A stretch of 64,000 nt of DNA from Microcella frigidaquae. Lineage in GTDB: Bacteria; Actinomycetota; Actinomycetes; Actinomycetales; Microbacteriaceae. Location: contig NZ_JACHBS010000001.1 of assembly GCF_014200395.1 (NCBI RefSeq), positions 1,240,001 to 1,304,000 of the forward strand, written 5' to 3'. This document shows positions 57,586 to 64,000 of this stretch, piece after piece. Each line of letters opens with the position of its first letter. The first letter of the stretch is position 1. The translations under genes and the position numbers were made by a program. The notes under the pieces were generated by a model. The model ran no database searches. It was not told the origin of the DNA and saw only the letters and a list, made by a program, of their open reading frames with translations.

Positions 57586-58271
57586 CACGCACCACCCTTC
57601 CCGGCAGCCGTGGCCGCAGCGGCCTCGGCGCGCACGAGGCGGGCCGGAGCCACGTCCTCGAACTCGAGCCCACGGCGGGCGGCGACGGCGCGCGGCTCTT
57701 CGAGCTGCTTGAGCGCCTCCACCGTCGCGTGGACGATGTTGATCGTGTTCGACGAACCGAGCGACTTGCTCAGCACGTCGTGGATGCCAGCGCACTCCAG
57801 CACGGCGCGCACCGGACCACCGGCGATAACACCGGTACCGGCGGCGGCGGGGCGCAGCAGCACCACGCCGGCAGCGGCCTCGCCCTGCACGGGGTGCGGG
57901 ATCGTCGCGGCGACGCGGGGGACGCGGAAGAAGTTCTTCTTGGCCTCCTCGACACCCTTCGAGATCGCGGTCGGCACCTCGCGGGCCTTGCCGTAGCCGA
58001 CACCGACCATGCCGTTGCCGTCACCGACGACCACCAGGGCGGTGAAGCTGAAGCGACGACCGCCCTTGACGACCTTCGACACACGGTTGATCGTCACGAC
58101 ACGCTCGAGGAACGGGCTCTTCTCGGTCTCGCGCTGACCGCGGTCGCGGTTGGGGTTGCGCTCGCGACCGCCACGGCGAGCCTCACGGGGCTCGGTCGCC
58201 GTCTCCGACGCCACAGCGGTCTCCACGGGGGCCTCTGCCGCCACGGTCTGCTCCTTCTCGTTGTCCGTCAC
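57585..58271 (-). CDS. rpsE: 30S ribosomal protein S5
   Basis: A 228-residue S5. The core runs from residue 50 ([57 protein letters not shown]). The N-terminal 48 residues are an actinobacterial-type charged extension. The GTG overlaps the rplR stop (GTGA), and the stop overlaps rpmD. Confidence 0.96.
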   Translation of the reverse strand: MTDNEKEQTVAAEAPVETAVASETATEPREARRGGRERNPNRDRGQRETEKSPFLERVVTINRVSKVVKGGRRFSFTALVVVGDGNGMVGVGYGKAREVPTAISKGVEEAKKNFFRVPRVAATIPHPVQGEAAAGVVLLRPAAAGTGVIAGGPVRAVLECAGIHDVLSKSLGSSNTINIVHATVEALKQLEEPRAVAARRGLEFEDVAPARLVRAEAAAATAAGKGGA

Positions 58272-58639
58272 AGGTCCAGCCCTGCCTCTCGCGCTCCATC
58301 GGCGATCGCAGCGACGCGACCGGCGTAGCGGTTGCCGCCGCGGTCGAACACGACCGCGTCGACGCCCGCCTTCTTGGCGCGCTCAGCGACCAGCTCGCCG
58401 ACCTTGCGGGCCTTGGCGGTCTTGTCGCCCTCGAAGCCGCGGAGGTCCGCCTCCATGGTCGACGCGCTCGCCACGGTGTGGCCCTTGGTGTCGTCGACGA
58501 TCTGCACGAAGACGTGCCGCGACGAACGGGTCACGACCAGACGCGGCCGCTCGGCCGTGCCGGTGATGCGCTTGCGCAGACGCGCGTGACGGCGGCCCTT
58601 GGCGGCCGACTTGCTCTTGCCTCTCGTACCGAGACCCAT
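58268..58639 (-). CDS. rplR: 50S ribosomal protein L18
   Basis: A 123-residue L18 ([41 protein letters not shown], ending [23 protein letters not shown]). It binds 5S rRNA. ATG at 58639, directly after rplF. Confidence 0.97.
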   Translation of the reverse strand: MGLGTRGKSKSAAKGRRHARLRKRITGTAERPRLVVTRSSRHVFVQIVDDTKGHTVASASTMEADLRGFEGDKTAKARKVGELVAERAKKAGVDAVVFDRGGNRYAGRVAAIADGAREAGLDL

Positions 58640-58641
58640 GA

Positions 58642-59178
58642 CTACTTCCCAGCCTTTCCGGCCTTGCGACGCACGACCTCGCCGGCGTACCGAACGCCCT
58701 TGCCCTTGTACGGCTCGGGCTTGCGGATCTTGCGGATGTTCGCAGCGACCTCACCGACGGCCTGCTTGTCGATGCCGCTGACGGTGAGCTTGTTGTTGCC
58801 CTCGACCGTGAAGGTGATGCCCGCGGGCGGGTTCACGGTGACGGGGTGCGAGAAGCCGAGCGAGAACTCGACACCCTCGCCCTTGGCCTGCACGCGGTAA
58901 CCGGTGCCGACGACCTCGAGGCCCTTGGAGTAGCCCTGGGTCACGCCGACGATCTGGTTCGCGATGAGCGTGCGGGTGAGGCCGTGCAGCGAGCGCGAGT
59001 TGCGCTCGTCATCGGGACGGGTCACGACGACCTGGTTATCCTCGATGGCGACCTCGATGGGGCTCGCGACGGTGAGCGAGAGCTCACCCTTCGGGCCCTT
59101 GACGGTGACGGCCTGGCCGTCGATCTTGACCTCGACACCACCGGGGATGTCGATGGGCATGCGTCCGATACGTGACAT
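58642..59178 (-). CDS. rplF: 50S ribosomal protein L6
   Basis: A 178-residue L6 ([41 protein letters not shown], ending [24 protein letters not shown]). Normal length; six bases after rpsH. Confidence 0.97.
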   Translation of the reverse strand: MSRIGRMPIDIPGGVEVKIDGQAVTVKGPKGELSLTVASPIEVAIEDNQVVVTRPDDERNSRSLHGLTRTLIANQIVGVTQGYSKGLEVVGTGYRVQAKGEGVEFSLGFSHPVTVNPPAGITFTVEGNNKLTVSGIDKQAVGEVAANIRKIRKPEPYKGKGVRYAGEVVRRKAGKAGK

Positions 59179-59184
59179 GACCGA

Positions 59185-59583
59185 TCACCACACGTAGGCG
59201 AGGACTTCCCCACCCACGCCCTTCTTCATCGCCTCGCGGTCGGTGAGGAGCCCCGAGGAGGTCGACAGGATCGCGACGCCGAGGCCACCGAGGACGGTGG
59301 GGATCTCGGTCGACTTCGCGTAGACACGCAGACCCGGCTTCGAGACGCGCTTGATGCCGGCGATCGACCGCTCGCGGTTCGGGCCGTACTTCAGCGAGAG
59401 GGTCAGCGTGCTGCCGACGCGGGCGTCGGCGACGCTCCAGTCGGCGATGTAGCCCTCGCGCTTGAGGATCTCAGCGATGTGCGTCTTCAGCTTGGAGCTG
59501 GGGAGCGACACCGTGTCGTGGTACGCCGAGTTGGCGTTCCGCAGTCTGGTCAGCAGGTCTGCGACCGGATCTGTCATCGTCAT
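59185..59583 (-). CDS. rpsH: 30S ribosomal protein S8
   Basis: A 132-residue S8 ([19 protein letters not shown], ending [26 protein letters not shown]). A start two codons later is also possible. In this operon it follows rplE directly: rpsN (S14), usual between them, is absent. Confidence 0.97.
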   Translation of the reverse strand: MTMTDPVADLLTRLRNANSAYHDTVSLPSSKLKTHIAEILKREGYIADWSVADARVGSTLTLSLKYGPNRERSIAGIKRVSKPGLRVYAKSTEIPTVLGGLGVAILSTSSGLLTDREAMKKGVGGEVLAYVW

Positions 59584-59628
59584 GATGCGGTTTTCCGTTT
59601 CTCGTCCGGTTTCGACTCCCGGTACACC

Positions 59629-59663
59629 GGGGCCGACCTGGCCGATCGTGGCCCCGAAGGGCC
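59629..59663 (-). promoter_or_regulatory. Hairpin(s) between rplE and rpsH
   Basis: Two alternative structures: GGGGCC...GGCCCC (59629-59655) and, on the transcribed strand, GGCCC-TTCG-GGGCC (59650-59663) with a UUCG loop. They fill the site where rpsN normally lies. Confidence 0.5.
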
Positions 59664-59673
59664 GGATGGGGTG

Positions 59674-60279
59674 TTACTGGGCGCTGTCGCTCGAGCGGAA
59701 GGGGAAGCCGAGAGCGCGCAGCAGGGCGCGGCCCTCGTCATCCGTCTTCGCGGTCGTGACGACGGTGATGTCGAAGCCGCGGACGCGGTCGATCTTGTCC
59801 TGGTCGATCTCGTGGAACACGCTCTGCTCCTGGAGGCCGAAGGTGTAGTTGCCGTTGCCGTCGAACTGCTGGTCGCTGAGGCCGCGGAAGTCGCGGATGC
59901 GGGGCAGGGCGAGGGTGATCAGGCGGTCCATGAACTCCCAGGCGCGGTCGCCGCGCAGCGTGACGTGCGCGCCGATCGGCATGCCCTCGCGCAGCTTGAA
60001 CTGCGCGATCGACTTGCGGGCCTTGGTGACCATGGGCTTCTGACCGGTGATCGCGGTGAGGTCCTTGATGGCGCCGTCGATGACCTTCGAGTCGCGGGCG
60101 GCCTCGCCGACACCGGTGTTCACGACGATCTTGACGAGGCCGGGGACCTGCATCGGGTTCGCGTAGCCGAACTGCTCGGTGAGCTGCTTCTTGATCTCCG
60201 AGCGGTACTTCTGCTTGAGGCGCGGCTGGACCGTGTTCGCCACGACAGCGCCAGTCGACGCGGCAGTTTCAGTGGACAT
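59674..60279 (-). CDS. rplE: 50S ribosomal protein L5
   Basis: A 201-residue L5 ([64 protein letters not shown]). It binds 5S rRNA. The ATG shares one base with the rplX stop (TAATG). Confidence 0.97.
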   Translation of the reverse strand: MSTETAASTGAVVANTVQPRLKQKYRSEIKKQLTEQFGYANPMQVPGLVKIVVNTGVGEAARDSKVIDGAIKDLTAITGQKPMVTKARKSIAQFKLREGMPIGAHVTLRGDRAWEFMDRLITLALPRIRDFRGLSDQQFDGNGNYTFGLQEQSVFHEIDQDKIDRVRGFDITVVTTAKTDDEGRALLRALGFPFRSSDSAQ

Positions 60280-60638
60280 TAGAGCTTCTCACCTGACTTC
60301 TTGGCGTACCGGACGCGGACGGTCTTCTTGACGCCGTTCTTCTCGACGACCTCCTCGCGGAAACCCACGCGGGTCGGCTTCTTGGTCTTCGGGTCGACGA
60401 GCGCCACGTTGGAGACGTGGATCGGAGCCTCAGCGGTCTCGATGCCACCGGTCTTCGTGCCGCGCTGCGTCTGGCCGACGCGCACGTGCTTCGTGACGTA
60501 GTTGACGCCCTCGACGATCACGCGGTTCTTGTCCGCGATGACCTCGATGACACGACCCTGCTTGCCACGGTCACCGCCGCGGGCCTCGGTGGCACCGCTG
60601 ATGACCTGGACGAGGTCGCCCTTCTTGATCTTGGCCAT
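60279..60638 (-). CDS. rplX: 50S ribosomal protein L24
   Basis: A 119-residue L24 with a KOW start ([30 protein letters not shown]) and the usual [11 protein letters not shown]. Normal length; two bases after rplN. Confidence 0.97.
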   Translation of the reverse strand: MAKIKKGDLVQVISGATEARGGDRGKQGRVIEVIADKNRVIVEGVNYVTKHVRVGQTQRGTKTGGIETAEAPIHVSNVALVDPKTKKPTRVGFREEVVEKNGVKKTVRVRYAKKSGEKL

Positions 60639-60640
60639 GG

Positions 60641-61009
60641 CTAGAGCACCTCCGGGGCGAGCGAGACGATCTTCATGAACTTCTTGTCGCGGAGCTCGCG
60701 ACCGACCGGTCCGAAGATGCGGGTCCCACGAGGGTCGCCGTCATTCTTGAGGATGACGGCGGCGTTCTCGTCGAACTTGATGTACGAGCCGTCGGGACGA
60801 CGGGTCTGCTTGACGGTGCGCACCACGACCGCCTTGACGACGTCGCCCTTCTTGACGTTGCCGCCGGGGATCGCGTCCTTGACGGTCGCGACGATGACGT
60901 CACCGAGACCCGCGTAGCGGCGGCCGGAGCCTCCGAGCACGCGGATGGTGAGCAGCTCCTTGGCACCGGTGTTGTCGGCGACCTTGAGCCGGGATTCCTG
61001 CTGGATCAT
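60641..61009 (-). CDS. rplN: 50S ribosomal protein L14
   Basis: A 122-residue L14 ([58 protein letters not shown] end). Normal length; 32 bases after rpsQ. Confidence 0.97.
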   Translation of the reverse strand: MIQQESRLKVADNTGAKELLTIRVLGGSGRRYAGLGDVIVATVKDAIPGGNVKKGDVVKAVVVRTVKQTRRPDGSYIKFDENAAVILKNDGDPRGTRIFGPVGRELRDKKFMKIVSLAPEVL

Positions 61010-61041
61010 TTCTGTCTCCTAGTGGACAAGCAGGCGCGGGC

Positions 61042-61362
61042 CTACTTGGCCTTCTCGAGGATCTCGACGAGGCGCCAGCGCTTCGTGGCGGACAGGGGAC
61101 GGGTCTCGGAGATCAGGACGAGGTCGCCGATGCCGGCGGTGTTCTGCTCGTCGTGAGCCTTGACCTTCGAGGTGCGGCGCATGACCTTGCCGTAGAGCGG
61201 GTGCTTCACGCGGTCCTCGACCTCGACGACGATGGTCTTGTCCATCTTGTCGCTCGTGACGTATCCGCGGCGGACCTTGCGGTAGCCGCGCGCCGAGGCG
61301 TCGCGAACGTCGTGCTCGGCCGACTCGTGGCCGGCAGCGGCCTTCTTCTCGGTCGTCGCCAT
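61042..61362 (-). CDS. rpsQ: 30S ribosomal protein S17
   Basis: A 106-residue S17 with the core [32 protein letters not shown] and [18 protein letters not shown]. About 25 extra N-terminal residues precede the core. It overlaps the stop of rpmC by one base. Confidence 0.96.
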   Translation of the reverse strand: MATTEKKAAAGHESAEHDVRDASARGYRKVRRGYVTSDKMDKTIVVEVEDRVKHPLYGKVMRRTSKVKAHDEQNTAGIGDLVLISETRPLSATKRWRLVEILEKAK

Positions 61363-61682
61363 CAGTTCTTCTCCTCAGTCTTCTCGGCCTCGGCGGGAGC
61401 ATCCGCCTTCGCCTTCGCCGCCTTCTTGGCCGGCTTCTCCGGCAGCTCGAGCGGCGCCGGGGTGGCGCGCAGGCCGAGCTCGCGCTCGCGGATGATCGTG
61501 TAGATCCGCGCGATGTCGCGCTTGACCGCGCGCAGGCGGCCGTGGCTCTCGAGCTGGCCGGTCGCGGCCTGGAAGCGCAGGTTGAACAGCTCCTCCTTGG
61601 CCTTCTTCAGCTCGTCGACGAGACGCTCGTCCTCAAACGTGTCGAGCTCGGCGGGCGCCAGCTCCTTCGATCCGATCGCCAT
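61362..61682 (-). CDS. rpmC: 50S ribosomal protein L29 with C-terminal extension
   Basis: A 106-residue L29. Residues 1-75 are the normal protein ([40 protein letters not shown]). The last 25 residues are Ala/Lys/Glu-rich ([19 protein letters not shown]). Start overlaps the rplP stop. Confidence 0.95.
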   Translation of the reverse strand: MAIGSKELAPAELDTFEDERLVDELKKAKEELFNLRFQAATGQLESHGRLRAVKRDIARIYTIIRERELGLRATPAPLELPEKPAKKAAKAKADAPAEAEKTEEKN

Positions 61683-62101
61683 TACGCGTCGCCTCCCTCG
61701 CGCTTGATGATGCGTGCCTTGAGGGGCAGCTTGTGAATCGCACGGGTCATGGCCTCACGAGCGAGCTGCTCGTTGACGCCCGCGACCTCGAAGAGGACGC
61801 GACCCGGCTTGACGTTTGCGACCCACCACTCGGGCGAGCCCTTGCCGGAACCCATACGGGTCTCGGCCGGCTTCTTGGTGAGCGGACGGTCGGGGTAGAT
61901 GTTGATCCAGACCTTGCCACCACGCTTGATGTGACGCGTCATGGCGATACGAGCGGACTCGATCTGCCGGTTCGTCACATACGCGGGGGTGAGGGCCTGG
62001 ATGCCGAACTCGCCGAACGTGACCTCGGTGCCACCGGTCGCATGCCCACTCCGCTTGGGGTGGTGCTGCTTGCGGTACTTGACCTTGCGGGGAATCAGCA
62101 T
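61682..62101 (-). CDS. rplP: 50S ribosomal protein L16
   Basis: A 139-residue L16 ([64 protein letters not shown]). Normal length; 5 bases after rpsC. Confidence 0.97.
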   Translation of the reverse strand: MLIPRKVKYRKQHHPKRSGHATGGTEVTFGEFGIQALTPAYVTNRQIESARIAMTRHIKRGGKVWINIYPDRPLTKKPAETRMGSGKGSPEWWVANVKPGRVLFEVAGVNEQLAREAMTRAIHKLPLKARIIKREGGDA

Positions 62102-62106
62102 TGTTC

Positions 62107-62880
62107 CTAGCCTTCCGCTCCGGCCGCGACGGGAGCCGCAGCGGTGGCACCACGGCCACCGTCACGGCGAGGACCGCGGTCCGAGTCACGACGCTCGGGG
62201 CGCGACGACTTCTGGGCCGCCTGCTCGCGAGCGAGTTCCTTGTTGGTGATGTCGCCCTTGTAGATCCAGACCTTCACGCCGATGCGGCCGAAGGTGGTCT
62301 TGGCCTCGTAGAAGCCGTAGTCGATGTTCGCGCGCAGCGTGTGCAGCGGCACACGACCCTCGCGGTAGAACTCCGACCGGCTCATCTCGGCGCCGCCGAG
62401 ACGGCCCGAGACCTGGATGCGGACGCCCTTGGCGCCCGCGCGCTGCGCACCCTGCAGGCCCTTGCGCATCGCGCGGCGGAACGCCACGCGGGCGCTCAGC
62501 TGCTCGGCGATGCCCTGGGCGACCAGCTGCGCCTCGGCCTCGGGGTTCTTCACCTCGAGGATGTTCAGCTGGATCTGCTTCTTGGTGAGCTTCTCGAGGT
62601 CGGCGCGGATGCGCTCCGCCTCGGCACCGCGGCGACCGATCACGATGCCCGGGCGGGCGGTGTGGATGTCGACGCGGACGCGGTCACGGGTGCGCTCGAT
62701 CTCGATGCGCGCCACGCCGGCGCGGTCGAGGCTCGTGGTGAGCATCCGGCGGATCTTGACGTCCTCAGCCACGTAGTCGGCGTAGCGCTGACCGGGCTTG
62801 GTGCTGTCGGAGAACCAGCGCGACACGTGGTCGGTGGTGATTCCGAGACGGAAACCGTACGGGTTGACTTTCTGACCCAT
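62107..62880 (-). CDS. rpsC: 30S ribosomal protein S3
   Basis: A 257-residue S3 with an N-terminal KH domain ([44 protein letters not shown]) and the S3 C-terminal domain. The last 30 residues are an Arg/Asp/Gly/Ala-rich tail. Two bases after rplV. Confidence 0.97.
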   Translation of the reverse strand: MGQKVNPYGFRLGITTDHVSRWFSDSTKPGQRYADYVAEDVKIRRMLTTSLDRAGVARIEIERTRDRVRVDIHTARPGIVIGRRGAEAERIRADLEKLTKKQIQLNILEVKNPEAEAQLVAQGIAEQLSARVAFRRAMRKGLQGAQRAGAKGVRIQVSGRLGGAEMSRSEFYREGRVPLHTLRANIDYGFYEAKTTFGRIGVKVWIYKGDITNKELAREQAAQKSSRPERRDSDRGPRRDGGRGATAAAPVAAGAEG

Positions 62881-62882
62881 GA

Positions 62883-63278
62883 CTACTTGCTCGCCTTCTT
62901 CTTGCTCGGGCCCGCGGCGACCAGCTCATCCGGCGTGGCGAGCACGACGGTGATGTGGCTGGTGCGCTTGTTGATGCGGAACGCGCGGCCCTGGGCGCGC
63001 GGCTGGAACCGCTTGAGGGTCGTGCCCTCATCCACGAACGCGCGGGAGATGTAGAGGTCCTGCTCGTCGAGGTAGGCGTTCGCGGCGTCGGCCTTCACCC
63101 GGGCGTTGGCCATGGCCGACGCGACGAGCTTGTAGACGGGCTCGCTCGCAGCCTGCGGGGCGAACTTCAGGATGGCCAGCGCCTCGAGGGCCTGCTTGCC
63201 GCGGATCATGTCGACGACGCGACGAGCCTTCTGAGGCGTCACGCGGATGTGTCGCACGCGGGCGATCGACTCCACCAT
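62883..63278 (-). CDS. rplV: 50S ribosomal protein L22
   Basis: A 131-residue L22 ([59 protein letters not shown]). The ATG at 63278 is chosen because GAGGAG lies 7 bases before it; a GTG six codons upstream is less likely. Confidence 0.96.
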   Translation of the reverse strand: MVESIARVRHIRVTPQKARRVVDMIRGKQALEALAILKFAPQAASEPVYKLVASAMANARVKADAANAYLDEQDLYISRAFVDEGTTLKRFQPRAQGRAFRINKRTSHITVVLATPDELVAAGPSKKKASK

Positions 63279-63305
63279 GTCTGTACTCCTCTTCACGCCG
63301 CCGGG

Positions 63306-63587
63306 TTACCGGCGACGACCCTTCTTGTCGTCCTTCTCGTGGCCGCGGAAGGTGCGGGTCGGCGCGAACTCGCCGAGCTTGTGGCCGACCATGGTCTCGG
63401 TCACGAACACGGGGATGTGCTTGCGGCCGTCGTGCACGGCGATGGTGTGCCCGAGCATGGCGGGGACGATCATCGAACGGCGCGACCAGGTCTTGATGAC
63501 GTTCTTCGTGCTGGCCTCGTTCTGGGCGAACACCTTGCGGAGCAGGTGGTCGTCGACGAACGGACCCTTCTTGAGACTGCGAGGCAT
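63306..63587 (-). CDS. rpsS: 30S ribosomal protein S19
   Basis: A 93-residue S19 ([59 protein letters not shown]). Normal length; 15 bases after rplB. Confidence 0.97.
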   Translation of the reverse strand: MPRSLKKGPFVDDHLLRKVFAQNEASTKNVIKTWSRRSMIVPAMLGHTIAVHDGRKHIPVFVTETMVGHKLGEFAPTRTFRGHEKDDKKGRRR

Positions 63588-63602
63588 TGTTCTCGACTCC
63601 TA

Positions 63603-64000
63603 CTAGCGCTTCTTGCCAACGGTGCGGCGACGGACGATGAGCTTGTCGCTCTCTTTGTTGGGGCGGCGCGTGCGGCCCTCCGACTGACCCCAGGGGCTCA
63701 CCGGGTGGCGGCCACCGCTGGTCTTGCCCTCACCACCACCGTGCGGGTGGTCGATCGGGTTCATCGCGACACCGCGGACGGTCGGGCGGACGCCCTTCCA
63801 GCGCATGCGGCCGGCCTTGCCCCAGTTGATGTTCGACTGCTCGGCGTTGCCGACCTCGCCGACGGTGGCGCGGCAGCGCGCGTCGACGTTGCGGATCTCA
63901 CCCGAGGGCAGGCGCAGCTGGGCGTAGGGGCCGTCCTTCGCGACGAGGCGCACCGAGGCGCCGGCCGAGCGGGCCAGCTTGGCCCCGCCGCCCGGGCGCA
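63603..64000 (-). CDS. rplB: 50S ribosomal protein L2, N-terminus cut by window edge
   Basis: The last 132 residues of L2 are visible: [41 protein letters not shown], then [21 protein letters not shown] with the peptidyl-transferase-centre His, and RTVGKKR at the end. The frame is open to the right edge, so the start lies outside the window. Confidence 0.97.
   Translation of the reverse strand, partial: RPGGGAKLARSAGASVRLVAKDGPYAQLRLPSGEIRNVDARCRATVGEVGNAEQSNINWGKAGRMRWKGVRPTVRGVAMNPIDHPHGGGEGKTSGGRHPVSPWGQSEGRTRRPNKESDKLIVRRRTVGKKR

Overview
The window is chromosomal DNA of a high-GC actinobacterium, most likely a member of the Microbacteriaceae. Four things point there. The order of the ribosomal-protein, rpoA, truA, rplM, rpsI, glmM, glmS, alr, tsaD and groES genes is actinobacterial. 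GuaB3, SURF1, DUF3817 and DUF4190 proteins are present. GTG starts are common. Many genes have a TANNNT -10 box only 6 to 9 bases before the start codon, which suggests leaderless mRNAs. The genus cannot be fixed from the sequence alone. No rRNA, tRNA, prophage, transposase or CRISPR array was seen.

Layout. 1-4,331: the 3'-truncated end of a DhaL-DhaM-HPr-EnzymeI fusion, then two small genes (DUF4166, SRPBCC). 4,425-8,611: sucCD and a sigma-regulator pair (a kinase/GAF/PP2C fusion plus a STAS antagonist). 8,662-15,173: PcrA helicase, an AbiEi/DUF559-type protein, a glycerophosphodiesterase, small membrane proteins and a Bax-inhibitor-1 protein. 15,298-23,569: purine genes (guaA, guaB3, guaB) mixed with DUF3817, SURF1, an oxidoreductase and a second DUF559-type gene, plus a 29-bp tandem repeat. 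23,829-30,888: a branched-chain amino-acid ABC transporter (livHMGF forward; livK and a second binding protein on the opposite strand). 30,955-34,218: a small-molecule kinase with a class III PLP enzyme, and RarD. 34,342-37,504: groES with two CIRCE operators, a methyltransferase and three DUF4190 proteins. 37,616-43,577: tsaD-rimI-tsaB-tsaE-alr-acpS-glmS, tightly overlapped. 43,693-50,089: coaA, glmM, rpsI, rplM, truA and an SGNH acyltransferase. 50,121-64,000: a GNAT gene, then the long ribosomal-protein/rpoA/secY/adk operon, running off the right edge inside rplB.

Most genes are housekeeping: translation, t6A tRNA modification, cell-wall precursors (GlmS, GlmM, Alr), GTP synthesis, TCA cycle and amino-acid uptake. 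The most unusual signals are regulatory or repetitive. The two DUF559/AbiEi-type genes are each bracketed by a related pair of long nested palindromes. An identical 19-bp box covers the -10 and early transcribed region of two ribosomal-protein promoters. A pair of divergent leaderless promoters has its two -10 boxes as an inverted repeat. A kinase/PLP-lyase pair resembles hydroxylysine or phosphoethanolamine catabolism enzymes. Several proteins have unusual fusions or extensions.
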